A DNA stretch of 64,000 nt, taken from Gaoshiqia hydrogeniformans. GTDB taxonomy: Bacteria > Bacteroidota > Bacteroidia > Bacteroidales > Prolixibacteraceae. The notes under the pieces are model-generated. The model had not been told where the DNA came from, made no database searches, and saw only the letters and a program-made list of their open reading frames with translations. Every line of letters starts with the position of its first letter. Positions within the stretch are counted from its first letter, which is position 1. Both the position numbers and the translations under genes were made by a program. Positions 17,898 through 27,471 of the stretch are shown here, piece by piece. The stretch lies in contig NZ_CP186334.1 of assembly GCF_049347105.1 (NCBI RefSeq), positions 868,001-932,000 on the forward strand. The letters are read 5' to 3'.

Positions 17898-18707
17898 TTG
17901 AAAAACCTGATCATTCGCTCCCTGACCGGCATTGTTGTCGTTACAGTTATCCTTGCAAGTTTGTTCCTCCATAAATATTCCTTTGCCGGGCTTTTTTTGC
18001 TTATTCTTGCCGGTTGCCTGGTTGAATACTACGGTCTGCTGAAAAACAGTCCGCTCAAACCAAACAGATTCGTTGGGTTCGTCTCGGGAATCTTGTTTTT
18101 TGTACTTTCGTTCCTGATTGCCGCTCAACTGGTTTCACCGGTATTTTACATGACCCTGATCCCCGTTCTGCTCCTGTCCTTTGTGCTGGAATTATACCAG
18201 GGGCACGAATCCTCACTTCAAAACATTTCGGCAACGATTTGCGGATTCTTTTACATCGCAGTTCCCCTGGGGCTAAGCAACTTTTTGGTTTTTTCCGGCG
18301 ACGGGAGCTATTCGCCCCGGCTGATGATTGCCTTGCTGTCGATCATCTGGGTCTACGATTCGGGTGCATATTTATTTGGCGTCAGTTTCGGGAAACACCG
18401 TTTATTCGAGCGTATTTCCCCTAAAAAATCATGGGAAGGCGCCATTGGCGGCGCTTTGACGGCGCTGGCAGCCGGATGGCTGATTTCGGGCTTCATCCCC
18501 GAAATCGCGCTCATACACTGGTTGATCATTGCAGTTCTCACCGTAATTGCCGCAACCTTCGGCGACCTGTCCGAGTCCATGTTAAAACGGCAGTTCGGGG
18601 TGAAAGACAGCGGCCGCTTCTTTCCGGGGCATGGCGGTATCCTCGACCGGTTCGACTCACTGCTTTTTGCCATCCCGGTGTTGGTTCTCTACGTCCGGAT
18701 CATCTGA
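17898..18707 (+). CDS. cdsA: Phosphatidate cytidylyltransferase (CDP-diglyceride synthase)
   Basis: A 269-residue multi-pass membrane enzyme that makes CDP-diacylglycerol from phosphatidate and CTP. The frame starts with TTG (TTGAAAAACCTG), giving MKNLIIRSLTG; no ATG lies in a better place. The C-terminal CdsA signature is clear: IWVYDSGAYLFGVSFGKHRL, ISPKKSWEGAIGG and GDLSESMLKRQFGVKDSG followed by PGHGGILDRFDSL. It precedes psd and pssA, so the three steps from phosphatidate to phosphatidylethanolamine are encoded together. Confidence 0.93.
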   Translation: MKNLIIRSLTGIVVVTVILASLFLHKYSFAGLFLLILAGCLVEYYGLLKNSPLKPNRFVGFVSGILFFVLSFLIAAQLVSPVFYMTLIPVLLLSFVLELYQGHESSLQNISATICGFFYIAVPLGLSNFLVFSGDGSYSPRLMIALLSIIWVYDSGAYLFGVSFGKHRLFERISPKKSWEGAIGGALTALAAGWLISGFIPEIALIHWLIIAVLTVIAATFGDLSESMLKRQFGVKDSGRFFPGHGGILDRFDSLLFAIPVLVLYVRII

Positions 18708-18775
18708 TTAGATTCATCCTTGAAATTAAATTGCCACATTATTCGTCCCGGCTTCGTGTTTAATCCTTATTTCTT

Positions 18776-18783
18776 TATTTTTG
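18776..18783 (+). promoter_or_regulatory. Bacteroidetes-type -7 box (TATTTTTG) before psd
   Basis: TATTTTTG fits TAnnTTTG, 23 bases before the psd ATG, in the ~100-base gap after cdsA. It could give psd-pssA their own transcript. Confidence 0.5.
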
Positions 18784-18805
18784 CGCCAACGAAATAAATA
18801 AAATC

Positions 18806-19462
18806 ATGAGATTTCATCCGGCGGGAAAAAAAATTATCCGCAACACCATCTTCTTGGTTGTTGCCCTTAACTTTATCGGTTGGTTGTTCATTTCCATACA
18901 GGTATTCCATACCTTACTTTTATTGGCTACCCTGGTGATGTTAGCGCTGGTACTTCAGTTTTTCAGGTATCCAAGCCGGAAAGTAACGCTTAACGACCAG
19001 CTCGTGCTGGCGCCCGCCGACGGTAAAATCTGTATCATTGAAGAATGTGAGGAAAAAGAATACCTGAAAAAGACCTGCTTAAAAGTATCGATCTTTATGT
19101 CGCCGCTGAATGTTCACATTAACTGGGCTCCGGTTCCGGGGAAGGTGACTTACCTGAAACACAAGGAAGGCGAATTTTATGCAGCATTTAAAGATAAGTC
19201 GGCCGACGAAAACGAGCGGTTCTGCACCGCCATTCAATTGAACGACGGCCGGGAAATCATGGCCAACCAGGTTGCCGGCGCCATGGCCCGCCGAATCCTG
19301 AACTTTCTGCACGAAGGGCAACAAGTGACCCAGGAAGTTGAAATGGGTTTTATCCGCTTTGGATCGCGGGTGGACCTGTACCTGCCCACCGATACCAGGC
19401 TGAAGGTTAAACTGGGAGATAAAGTTACCGGATCGCAAACGATTATTGGAGAATTAAGCTAA
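18806..19462 (+). CDS. psd: Phosphatidylserine decarboxylase proenzyme
   Basis: A 218-residue short-form Psd (archaeal/Bacteroidetes type) that decarboxylates phosphatidylserine to phosphatidylethanolamine. One hairpin of two membrane segments at the N terminus (residues ~10-50) anchors it. The core shows LAPADGKICIIEE, VSIFMSPLNVHINWAPVPG and the self-cleavage site in MGFIRFGSRVDLYLP, where the Gly-Ser bond is cut so that the serine becomes the pyruvoyl cofactor. Its last base is the first base of the pssA start codon. Confidence 0.94.
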   Translation: MRFHPAGKKIIRNTIFLVVALNFIGWLFISIQVFHTLLLLATLVMLALVLQFFRYPSRKVTLNDQLVLAPADGKICIIEECEEKEYLKKTCLKVSIFMSPLNVHINWAPVPGKVTYLKHKEGEFYAAFKDKSADENERFCTAIQLNDGREIMANQVAGAMARRILNFLHEGQQVTQEVEMGFIRFGSRVDLYLPTDTRLKVKLGDKVTGSQTIIGELS

Positions 19463-20208
19463 TGAATAACATACGAAATTTGTTTTACTGGGTGCCGAAT
19501 TTTATTACGGCATTAAACCTGGCAACCGGTTGTGTTGCCGTTTTTTTAGGAATTGAAGGACAACTGGGTTGGGCCGCTGTTTGTATCGGAGCTGCCGCTG
19601 TATTTGATTTTCTCGACGGACTGGCAGCCCGTTTGCTGGGAACATATTCCGAAATCGGCAAACAACTCGACTCCCTGGCCGACCTGATCTCATTCGGATT
19701 GGCGCCTGCAGCCATCTTGATGACCATGCTCGAACTGGCCATGTTCCGGGTAAACCGGCCAATCGCAGAAATCCAGGCCAACCCCTTGCAATGGATTTTT
19801 CTGTTTTCCGTGGTACTTGTTCCCGTATCGGGTGCATTCCGCCTGGCAAAGTTTAACCTCGACACCCGGCAAAGCGAAAACTTTCTGGGACTCCCCATTC
19901 CGGCAAATGCTTTGTTTTATGCAGCGCTGGCCTTAGTCCTCGACCTCGGGACAAACACCCTTGTCAGCCAGCTCATTCTGAACCGGTTCAACTTATTAAC
20001 CGTGATGGTGGCGCTTTCGGCCCTGATGATTTCCGAAATCCCGATGTTTTCCATGAAATTCAAACACCTGAAATGGCAGGGAAACCAGGTCCGTTTTTTG
20101 TTTGCCGGACTATGCCTGCTTCTGTTGGCCACCCTGCAATTATATGCTTTACCCTTGCTGATCATCAGTTACATCCTGATCGGCTTACTGCAAAAGCTGG
20201 TTGCGTAA
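19462..20208 (+). CDS. pssA: CDP-diacylglycerol-serine O-phosphatidyltransferase
   Basis: A 248-residue integral membrane CDP-alcohol phosphotransferase making phosphatidylserine from CDP-diacylglycerol and serine. The catalytic motif D-x2-D-G-x2-A-R-x8-G-x3-D-x3-D is intact, starting DFLDGLAAR and ending GKQLDSLAD. About seven hydrophobic segments follow. It overlaps psd by one base, so substrate-forming and substrate-using enzymes are translationally linked. Confidence 0.94.
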   Translation: MNNIRNLFYWVPNFITALNLATGCVAVFLGIEGQLGWAAVCIGAAAVFDFLDGLAARLLGTYSEIGKQLDSLADLISFGLAPAAILMTMLELAMFRVNRPIAEIQANPLQWIFLFSVVLVPVSGAFRLAKFNLDTRQSENFLGLPIPANALFYAALALVLDLGTNTLVSQLILNRFNLLTVMVALSALMISEIPMFSMKFKHLKWQGNQVRFLFAGLCLLLLATLQLYALPLLIISYILIGLLQKLVA

Positions 20209-20238
20209 GAAACAACACCGTCGTTAAAAAAAATCCGG

Positions 20239-21198
20239 TTAATGAATCTCCTGACGGATTAACAGCCAGGTATATACCAGGTAAGCAATTAATAAAAGCG
20301 CTGCTTCCCAGCGGTCGAGTTTTTTCCGTCCGCCGGTAAACATGGCCAGGTACAAAAACAAGGTTCCGCCGGCCAGCAAATACAGGTCGGTATTAAACGA
20401 CTGATTATATGTGATGGGCCGGATGAGCGAGCTGACGGACAGGATCAGGAATATATTGAAGATATTGGAGCCAATAATGTTGCCCACGGCGATATCGACA
20501 TTCTTTTTCAGCGCAGCCACCACCGAAGTCGATAATTCGGGCAGTGAAGTTCCGAGTGCCACGATGGTTAAACCGATAATCTTCTCGCTCACCCCCAGGT
20601 TTTGGGCAATCGCGACGGCGCTGTTCATCACCATTTTACCTCCGCCCACCAGACCCGCGATCCCGATCAGTACAAAAAATACAATCTTCAGGTTTGTCAG
20701 TTCTTTCACCCCGTCTTCCGCCTGAATGATATCCGATTTCAGTTGCCGGTACACGTAAAACAGGAACAAAACGAACATCAGCATCAGGACGAGCCCGTCG
20801 AGCCGCGAAAGCCAGGGCGAGCCGTACAGGAACAGGTTATTGGCCAGCAGGAACAAGACCACAATGGCTCCAAACGACAGGGGAATCTCGCGCCAGGCCG
20901 TGCTCGATTTAACGGCCAGTGGGGTGATCAGTCCGGTAAGCCCCAGAATAACAAACAGGTTAATATTGTTGCTGCCAATCACGTTACCAAAGATCAGTTC
21001 GGGTTTATTTTCGAAAGCAGCGATAGCATTCACCACCAGCTCGGGAGCCGAGGTCCCGAAAGCGACAATCGTTAAGCCAATAGCCAGATCGGAAATATTG
21101 AATTTTTTTCCCAGCGCCGAAGCGCCCGATACCAGCCAGTCAGCTCCTTTAATCAACAAAACAAATCCAACCACTAAAAGCAATACCTGTAACACCAT
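20239..21198 (-). CDS. K+-dependent Na+/Ca2+ exchanger-like antiporter (YrbG family)
   Basis: A 319-residue membrane protein with two homologous halves in inverted topology, as in the CaCA superfamily. Each half carries the alpha-repeat: GLTIVAFGTSAPELVVN followed by GNVIGSNNINL, and GLTIVALGTSLPELSTS followed by GNIIGSNIFNI. The acidic ligands in both PEL motifs are present. It exchanges Ca2+ for Na+ or H+ across the inner membrane. Convergent with pssA; independent of trkH upstream as far as can be seen. Confidence 0.9.
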   Translation of the reverse strand: MVLQVLLLVVGFVLLIKGADWLVSGASALGKKFNISDLAIGLTIVAFGTSAPELVVNAIAAFENKPELIFGNVIGSNNINLFVILGLTGLITPLAVKSSTAWREIPLSFGAIVVLFLLANNLFLYGSPWLSRLDGLVLMLMFVLFLFYVYRQLKSDIIQAEDGVKELTNLKIVFFVLIGIAGLVGGGKMVMNSAVAIAQNLGVSEKIIGLTIVALGTSLPELSTSVVAALKKNVDIAVGNIIGSNIFNIFLILSVSSLIRPITYNQSFNTDLYLLAGGTLFLYLAMFTGGRKKLDRWEAALLLIAYLVYTWLLIRQEIH

Positions 21199-21266
21199 TC
21201 TGTTTCATTTTAAACATGATTAATCTCAAATTTCATTTTAGGAAAAACAAATCCTCGGTTCATTTC

Positions 21267-22706
21267 TCAGTTTTTCCAGAACCAGGGCGTAAACAACATG
21301 ATGACCGTATAAATCTCCAAACGGCCAAGAATCATTAAAAATCCCATCGTTACTTTCGATGCCTCCGAAAGGTGGGCAAAGTTACTCGCCGGGCCAACTG
21401 TTCCAAAACCCGGGCCAATGCCTCCCATCGCTGTTGCCACCGAGCTGCCTGCCGTTGCCAGGTCGTTCCCAAAAAAAATCAGCAACATACTTCCCAAAAC
21501 GAAAATAAAAAAATACCAAAGAATAAAGGTTAAAATTCCGTTGTTCTCATCCGTACTCATCGACCGGTTGTTAATCCGCAAAGGAATTATGGCGTTGGGA
21601 GAAATCATCAGGCGGAAACTCCGGTAGCTATTCTTGATTGAAACCAGGTGCCGCGCCATTTTTATTCCGCCTGCCGTAGACCCGGTGCTGCCGCCAAAAA
21701 ACATCAACATAAAAATGAGAACCGCGCCAAAAGCCGGCCAAAGCAGATAGTCGGCCGAAGCATAGCCCGTGCAGGTGATAATGGAAATAACCTGAAAAAA
21801 AGACTCCCTGAATGCCGGCTCAAATGACCGGTCGGTTTGAAAATATAAAATTCCGGTAATGATAAAGCCCGAAAGGAAAATGACCAGCAGGTAAAACTTC
21901 AGTTCTTCATTTTGTCTGATCTTCTTAAATTCCCGTTTCACGAGGTAATAATGAATGACAAAGTTCATCCCCGAGAGCATCATGAAAATCATCACGATGT
22001 ACTGAATGTAAGGCGAATAACCGCCAATACTCGTATTCTTTGGTGAGAATCCCCCGGTGGCTACCGTCCCGAAGGTATGGCACACGCTTTCGAACAGGTT
22101 CATCCCGCCGGCCAGCAAAAGAAGCGTTTCGCTTAACGAGAGTACCAGGTAAATATACAACAACCGGCGTCCCACCGATTTAATTTTAGGCTGAATCTTC
22201 TCCTGAAAAGACGATTCCAGGGTGAACAGGTTATAACCGCCAATATTGAGCGAAGGCATGATCACAATCACCAGCACGATAATGCCCAGGCCTCCGATCC
22301 AGTGAGTGGTACTGCGCCAGAATAAAATGGATTTTGGCAGGCTCTCAATATCAGTCAGTATCGACGAGCCGGTGGTGGTAAAGCCGGAAACCGACTCAAA
22401 CACAGCATCTGTCAGGTTGGGAATGGCTCCGCTGATGAGATAAGGGATGGCCCCGATCAGGGAAATAATCAACCAGGAAAATGAAACCGACAAATACGCT
22501 TCGCGCCTGGTAAACGAGTCAAGCCCCGGTAATTTTCCTCCGAAAAGAAAAAGGAAACCGGCCAGGGCCGAAGCCGTGAGCGCCGAATAAATAAAAGGGG
22601 TAGCAGGTTCGCGGTACAGAATCGCCACCGGCACACAGGCCAACAGCGAAATGGCTGAAATAACCATGATCCGCATGAGAATATGGGAAACAGCTTTAAA
22701 GTTCAT
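21267..22706 (-). CDS. trkH: TrkH-family potassium uptake protein
   Basis: A 479-residue membrane protein starting MNFKAVSHILMRIM; a start 57 bases further upstream is rejected because it adds an unrelated leader. Four M1-P-M2 pore repeats are suggested by SVSGFTTTGSSILT, HTFGTVATGGFSP, SIITCTGYASADY and ATAMGGIGPGFGTVGPA, whose glycine-containing loops form the selectivity filter. It transports K+ with the regulatory protein TrkA, which is not in the window. Confidence 0.93.
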   Translation of the reverse strand: MNFKAVSHILMRIMVISAISLLACVPVAILYREPATPFIYSALTASALAGFLFLFGGKLPGLDSFTRREAYLSVSFSWLIISLIGAIPYLISGAIPNLTDAVFESVSGFTTTGSSILTDIESLPKSILFWRSTTHWIGGLGIIVLVIVIMPSLNIGGYNLFTLESSFQEKIQPKIKSVGRRLLYIYLVLSLSETLLLLAGGMNLFESVCHTFGTVATGGFSPKNTSIGGYSPYIQYIVMIFMMLSGMNFVIHYYLVKREFKKIRQNEELKFYLLVIFLSGFIITGILYFQTDRSFEPAFRESFFQVISIITCTGYASADYLLWPAFGAVLIFMLMFFGGSTGSTAGGIKMARHLVSIKNSYRSFRLMISPNAIIPLRINNRSMSTDENNGILTFILWYFFIFVLGSMLLIFFGNDLATAGSSVATAMGGIGPGFGTVGPASNFAHLSEASKVTMGFLMILGRLEIYTVIMLFTPWFWKN

Positions 22707-22928
22707 GTTATCATTAAACCAAATACCGGCCCATCCAGGTGAAATGGTTACCGGCAAAATCATCTCTTCTCATTAAGCCCTGTAAAAACAAAACCGATCA
22801 AATATAACACAACTTTTACTTTAAACCTGCCAAAAGACAAATCAACGGGGAAAATATCATGCCGTCAGCCGGTATGAAATCGGTTGTTGCTGCCGAATAA
22901 CCGGATGACAAACAAAACGTCAGTCCAT
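22707..22928. other. Intergenic stretch upstream of trkH
   Basis: Together with the cysK terminator this makes a gap of about 310 bases between trkH and cysK. It should hold the trkH promoter, but I see no convincing TAnnTTTG box, no RNA gene and no repeat. Confidence 0.4.
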
Positions 22929-22965
22929 AAAAAAATCCCGGAAGCAACCAATTGCCTGCCGGGAT
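22929..22965 (-). terminator. Rho-independent terminator after cysK
   Basis: Read leftward, ATCCCGG and CCGGGAT form a 7-bp stem, with an additional internal pairing GCAGGCAA/TTGGTTGC region, followed by seven T. It lies about 50 bases beyond the cysK stop. Confidence 0.8.
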
Positions 22966-23016
22966 CGAATTGTTCAAATTGTATTTCAAATCACCAAACT
23001 ATCTATACGCTTTGAA

Positions 23017-23976
23017 TTAATGACTTGCTTCTGCCGTTGCTTCTTCAACCTGGTAAAGAACAGTCGACAGGTATCGTTCGCCGGTATCGGGGAGCACAAC
23101 CACAATTTTTTTGCCTTTATTTTCCGGACGTTTGGCAACCTGCAAGGCTGCCCAGGCGGCGGCGCCCGAAGAAATCCCCACCAGCAGGCCTTCGGAACGG
23201 GCTAACTGGCGGCTGGTTTTAAAGGCATCTTCATTCGATACCGTGATAATCTCATCAAACAGGGAGGTATTCAAAACATCGGGTACAAAACCGGCACCAA
23301 TGCCCTGTATCTTGTGCGGACCCGGGCTTCCGCCCGAAAGTACCGGCGAATCAACCGGTTCGACGGCAATGACCTGAACGGACGGCTTTCGCTGTTTCAG
23401 CACGTCTCCCACCCCGGTAATGGTACCTCCGGTCCCGATTCCCGAAACAAAGATATCGACCTCGCCATCGGTGTCATCCCAGATTTCGATCGCCGTGGTG
23501 CGGCGGTGAATTTCCGGGTTGGCCAGGTTTTTAAACTGCTGCGGAATAAACGAGTTTGGGGTCGATCCGGCAATCTCCACGGCTTTGGCGATGGCGCCTT
23601 TCATCCCCTCTTTGCCGGGGGTAAGCACCAGCTCGGCGCCCAGCGCTTTAAGTAAGCTCCGGCGTTCCAGGCTCATGGTTTCGGGCATGGTCAGGATCAG
23701 CCGGTAACCTTTGGCCGCAGCCACAAATGCCAGCGCAATGCCGGTATTCCCGCTGGTAGGCTCAATAATGACCGATCCCGGTTTCAGGATTCCCCGTTCT
23801 TCGGCGTCGGCAATCATCGCGTAACCAATCCGGTCTTTCACGCTTCCGCCGGGGTTAAAAGATTCAAGTTTTGCAATCAGCTGCGATTCCAACTGATGTT
23901 CTGCATTAAAATTGGATAACTCCAGCAAAGGCGTTTTTCCAATTAAATCGGTTAATGTTTTTGCAATCTTTGCCAT
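23017..23976 (-). CDS. cysK: Cysteine synthase A (O-acetylserine sulfhydrylase)
   Basis: A 319-residue PLP enzyme that makes cysteine from O-acetylserine and sulfide. The Schiff-base lysine is in GGSVKDRIGYAMI, the substrate loop is PTSGNTGIALAFVAAAKGY, the phosphate-binding loop is GTGGTITGVGDVLK and the C-terminal block VGISSGAAAWAAL is complete. It ends with a strong terminator, and is probably monocistronic. Confidence 0.95.
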   Translation of the reverse strand: MAKIAKTLTDLIGKTPLLELSNFNAEHQLESQLIAKLESFNPGGSVKDRIGYAMIADAEERGILKPGSVIIEPTSGNTGIALAFVAAAKGYRLILTMPETMSLERRSLLKALGAELVLTPGKEGMKGAIAKAVEIAGSTPNSFIPQQFKNLANPEIHRRTTAIEIWDDTDGEVDIFVSGIGTGGTITGVGDVLKQRKPSVQVIAVEPVDSPVLSGGSPGPHKIQGIGAGFVPDVLNTSLFDEIITVSNEDAFKTSRQLARSEGLLVGISSGAAAWAALQVAKRPENKGKKIVVVLPDTGERYLSTVLYQVEEATAEASH

Positions 23977-24118
23977 ATATCTGCTTTTTTAATTTACTGT
24001 TGACTTGACATGATACTGGTTTTCATCTTACAAAGTTGCACAGATCTTTCGGCGATGTAAATACCATGTTTTAGGTATATCATCTACCCTGTTTAGGCGA
24101 TAAATTCACGATCGACAC

Positions 24119-24781
24119 TTAAATGTAATATTCAATGGAGTCGATCCAACCGGATTTGATGGCATACATGATTAATTCGGACACATTGTTCACATTCAGT
24201 TTTCTGAAAATATTTTTCCGGTGGGTGTTGGCCGTATGAATACTGATTGATTTTTTCGAAGCAATTTCTTTGGTGGTCAAGCCGGTAACAATCAGGCGTA
24301 CAATGTCCAGCTCCGACTGCGTTAAATGAGCTGGCGCTTCCGGTTCATGCCGGTTTTCTTTCCCGGCCGTAATCATATCGAGGATTTCGCTGCCATAAAA
24401 CTTTTTACCCCGGGCCGCGAACTCCACAGCGGTTAAAATCTCTTCCCGCCCGGCTGTTTTGTATATGATGTTGTTCACGCCGACGCGGGTAAGCGCCGTA
24501 AATTCGTCTTTTGTCAGCTGATTGGTAAGAACCAGGATTTTCAGTCCCGGGTTGAAGTGTTTGATGGTTTTCAGTTCGTCGGCGCCGGAATAATCGAACA
24601 GGTTGGTATCGGTGATTAACAGGTCGACAACCACTTTTTCGAACAACCTATTCAACTCGTGCCGGTTCTGAGCCACTCCCGAAATCAGCAGGCGTTCGTC
24701 TTCGCCCAGCACAGCTTTCAGGGCCTCAACCACCAGGAACTGGGTATCGGCAATTACAACGTGTGTTTTGAAATCTCCCAT
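24119..24781 (-). CDS. NarL/LuxR-family response regulator
   Basis: A 220-residue two-domain protein. The receiver domain has the acidic start (VVIADTQFLVVEALKAVL), the phospho-acceptor Asp in DLLITDTNLFD, the Thr/Ser switch in ILVLTNQ and Lys in IIYKTAG. The C-terminal helix-turn-helix has LTQSELDIVRLIVTGLTTKE, SISIHTANTHRKNIFRKL and NVNNVSELIMYAI. It should be phosphorylated by a histidine kinase not adjacent here. It lies 100 bases beyond pstB, but a functional tie to phosphate uptake is only positional. Confidence 0.88.
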   Translation of the reverse strand: MGDFKTHVVIADTQFLVVEALKAVLGEDERLLISGVAQNRHELNRLFEKVVVDLLITDTNLFDYSGADELKTIKHFNPGLKILVLTNQLTKDEFTALTRVGVNNIIYKTAGREEILTAVEFAARGKKFYGSEILDMITAGKENRHEPEAPAHLTQSELDIVRLIVTGLTTKEIASKKSISIHTANTHRKNIFRKLNVNNVSELIMYAIKSGWIDSIEYYI

Positions 24782-24882
24782 AATTTATCCGGATGTACGC
24801 GCAAACAGGTTAAACAGATAACCAAAAATAACTGTTTTAGCCCGAATACGCTCATCCTGATGTAAACTTGGCATTAGATCTT

Positions 24883-25716
24883 CTAATTTCCATCAGTTAA
24901 ATATCTTTTCAGGATATCTGTTCTCGGGTTTTTCAGAATATCATCCGGATGACCTTGTTCGATAATATCGCCATAATACATAAATACTACATGGTCGGCC
25001 AAACGGACAGCCTGGCGAAGCACATGGGTAACCAGAATAATTGTGTAATGCTGTTTGAGCTCTTTAAAAAGATCCTCAATAATCCTGGTTGAAATTGGAT
25101 CCAGCGCCGATGTGGGCTCGTCGGCCAGGATAATTGTTGGCTTAACAGCCAAACCGCGGGCCAGGCACAAACGCTGCTGCTGCCCGATTGACAGGCTGGT
25201 AGCCGGGCTGTTCAGCCGGTCTTTCACTTCTTCCCACAAGCCCACCCGTTTCAGGTTGGCTTCTACGGCATGGGCAATCAGTTTCTTGTCGCGGATACCT
25301 TTCAGTTTTAACCCGTAAGCCACATTTTTATAGATTGAGACCGGTAAGGGAAATGGGCGCTGGGACAACAAACCCATCTTTTGTCTCATAACCGGGAGAT
25401 CCTGACTGGCTTTCAAAATATCTTTCCCGTCGATGAACACCTCTCCGCTGACCTGCAATTCTTTGTGAAGGTCGGTCAGCCGGTTCAGGCTTTTGAGCAA
25501 AGTAGTTTTCCCGCAACCTGAGGGCCCGAGCAAAACAATAATTTTATTCCTGGGAATATCCAAATTGATGTTTTTCAGGATTTCACCTTCCCTCGTTTTT
25601 ACATTTAACCCTTTGATTTCAATAATTGGCTTTTCTGTTCCCTTTTTTCCCATGCCTGATTTTGATTTAGCGATGTTGATTTTTGTAGAATCGGATATCT
25701 GGTCTGTAAACATCAT
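24883..25716 (-). CDS. pstB: Phosphate ABC transporter ATP-binding protein
   Basis: A 277-residue ATPase driving phosphate import with PstC and PstA. Walker A is GPSGCGKTT, the signature loop is SLSIGQQQRLCLARG, Walker B is IILADEPTSALDP, and the H-loop is LVTHVLRQ. It has a ~30-residue N-terminal extension, and a second Met at the second codon is an equally possible start. It begins 4 bases after pstA stops. No phoU follows, which is unusual for a pst operon. Confidence 0.93.
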   Translation of the reverse strand: MMFTDQISDSTKINIAKSKSGMGKKGTEKPIIEIKGLNVKTREGEILKNINLDIPRNKIIVLLGPSGCGKTTLLKSLNRLTDLHKELQVSGEVFIDGKDILKASQDLPVMRQKMGLLSQRPFPLPVSIYKNVAYGLKLKGIRDKKLIAHAVEANLKRVGLWEEVKDRLNSPATSLSIGQQQRLCLARGLAVKPTIILADEPTSALDPISTRIIEDLFKELKQHYTIILVTHVLRQAVRLADHVVFMYYGDIIEQGHPDDILKNPRTDILKRYLTDGN

Positions 25717-25720
25717 TCCT

Positions 25721-26575
25721 CTATTTTATTATATTTTTTGAATACCGTTTGGATAGCAGCCTTGCCGAAACACTGATCACCAAAATAAAAAAGGTCAGAA
25801 CGACCGCGGCCGCATAGGCCCGTTGGCGGACTTCTTCGATGGGTGAACCAAGCTGAAAGAAGATGGCCAGGGGCAAGGTTGCTACCGGTTCATCGAGCGT
25901 TACCGGGATGTTGTCGGTGTAACCTGCCGTAAAAAGTACCGAGGCGGCGTCGCCAATTCCGCGGCCAAAAGCCAGCAACAGGGCAGTGATAAATCCGGCA
26001 AAGCCTTGTTTGAACAACACTTTCATCGCGGTTTCGGTACGGGTTGAGCCCAGCGAAAAGGAAGCCTCCTGGAGTTCTATCGGAATGGTTTTCAGCACTT
26101 CGTCGAAAGCCCGCACCAGAATAGGCGTGATAAGCAGGGCCACGGTAATGGTACCTGCCAGCAACGAAGCGTTCAGCCCGAAAAATAACATCACGGCAAA
26201 TCCAAAAGCCCCGTATACAATGGAAGGGATACCCCAAAGTGCATCCAGCAAGTAGCGGATGGTGTTTTGTGTCCGTTTGAGCCTGATCAGTTGTACATTG
26301 ATAAACAGGGCTGCCGGGAGTCCAATAAAGACCGCCAGCACCGTGGCGCCAACCGACAGGTAAAACGAGCCAACGATGGCATTCAATATGCCTCCTTCAC
26401 CTCCAAAATAGTAGCCTCCTTGGGGGAGTTTGGTGATCGTATCCCACGACAAGGCGCCAACTCCTTTGTTGAAAACAACAAACAGGAGGAATAACAGGAT
26501 AAAAATAACGGAGTAGGCAGCCAGAAAGGAAATCGCCTTGAATATCCATTCTTCCATCAATTTCCATTTTCTCAT
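25721..26575 (-). CDS. pstA: Phosphate ABC transporter permease PstA
   Basis: A 284-residue inner-membrane permease with six predicted helices. The EAA-type cytoplasmic loop is LQEASFSLGSTRTETAMKVLF. Blocks such as GGYYFGGEGGILNAIVGSFY and DALWGIPSIVYGAFGF are typical of PstA. It overlaps pstC by 4 bases (ATGA) and forms the translocation channel with it. Confidence 0.93.
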   Translation of the reverse strand: MRKWKLMEEWIFKAISFLAAYSVIFILLFLLFVVFNKGVGALSWDTITKLPQGGYYFGGEGGILNAIVGSFYLSVGATVLAVFIGLPAALFINVQLIRLKRTQNTIRYLLDALWGIPSIVYGAFGFAVMLFFGLNASLLAGTITVALLITPILVRAFDEVLKTIPIELQEASFSLGSTRTETAMKVLFKQGFAGFITALLLAFGRGIGDAASVLFTAGYTDNIPVTLDEPVATLPLAIFFQLGSPIEEVRQRAYAAAVVLTFFILVISVSARLLSKRYSKNIIK

Positions 26576-27459
26576 GACTTTTCGGTTTTATGAATGAAAT
26601 ACCTAAAAAACAGGTTAATGACCAGAATAATAACAAACAACAGCAAGGCTGAAAACATCAGCGCCGAATCGTAATCGGGGATTGACATCATTTCGCCATA
26701 ATTGTTGGCGATGAGCGCTGGTAACGGATAGCCAGGGCTGAAAGGGGAGAGAGATGTCCCAAGCGTGTTGCCGACTACCATCAACACCGCGATGGTCTCG
26801 CCAAATGCCTTGGCAATGCCCAAACCAAAAGCGGAGATAATCCCCGGAAAACCTTTCCTGATGATGACATGTTTTACCATTTCCCAATGCGTGGCCCCCA
26901 GTGATAACGAGGCTTCTTTCATGCCCACGGGAATGGTATGGAATACTTCGATGAGCATGTTCAGCATATAAGGAATACACATGACCGCCAGGACAATGCC
27001 TCCGGCAAGCAAGCTGTAACCGGAGCTGGCAGCTCCAAAAAACGGGGCCACATAACCCGAAACAGCCGGCACGATCACCAATACGCCCCATACTCCGTAA
27101 ACGACCGAGGGGATACCGGCCAGGATATCAATCACCGGGAGCATGATGTTGAGCAAACGCCTTTTCCCAAATTGGGTCAGGTACACAGCGGCAAACAGGC
27201 ACAATGGCGCCGACAGAATAAACGACAACACGGTAACATAGGCCGAACTGTAAATAAAAGGCATAAACCCGAATTCCCCTTTCATCGGGAACCATTTCCC
27301 CGAAAACACCAGTTCGGTCAACGAATGACTGCCCAGCAGGGGAGCTGCTTTCCAATATAGACCGACTGTAATGAAAACAGGGATGGCCAGTAATAAATAC
27401 AGCCCACCCCGCATCCAGATGTTGACAATCAAATCTGTCAGTCTCCTGTTTCGATTCAT
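26572..27459 (-). CDS. pstC: Phosphate ABC transporter permease PstC
   Basis: A 295-residue permease with six predicted helices. The EAA loop reads MKEASLSLGATHWEMVKHVI; DILAGIPSVVYGVWGVLVIV and GLGIAKAFGETIAVLMVVGN are family blocks. It lies 12 bases after pstS and overlaps pstA, so the operon order is porin-pstS-pstC-pstA-pstB. Confidence 0.93.
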   Translation of the reverse strand: MNRNRRLTDLIVNIWMRGGLYLLLAIPVFITVGLYWKAAPLLGSHSLTELVFSGKWFPMKGEFGFMPFIYSSAYVTVLSFILSAPLCLFAAVYLTQFGKRRLLNIMLPVIDILAGIPSVVYGVWGVLVIVPAVSGYVAPFFGAASSGYSLLAGGIVLAVMCIPYMLNMLIEVFHTIPVGMKEASLSLGATHWEMVKHVIIRKGFPGIISAFGLGIAKAFGETIAVLMVVGNTLGTSLSPFSPGYPLPALIANNYGEMMSIPDYDSALMFSALLLFVIILVINLFFRYFIHKTEKS

Positions 27460-27471
27460 GAAAACACCGCT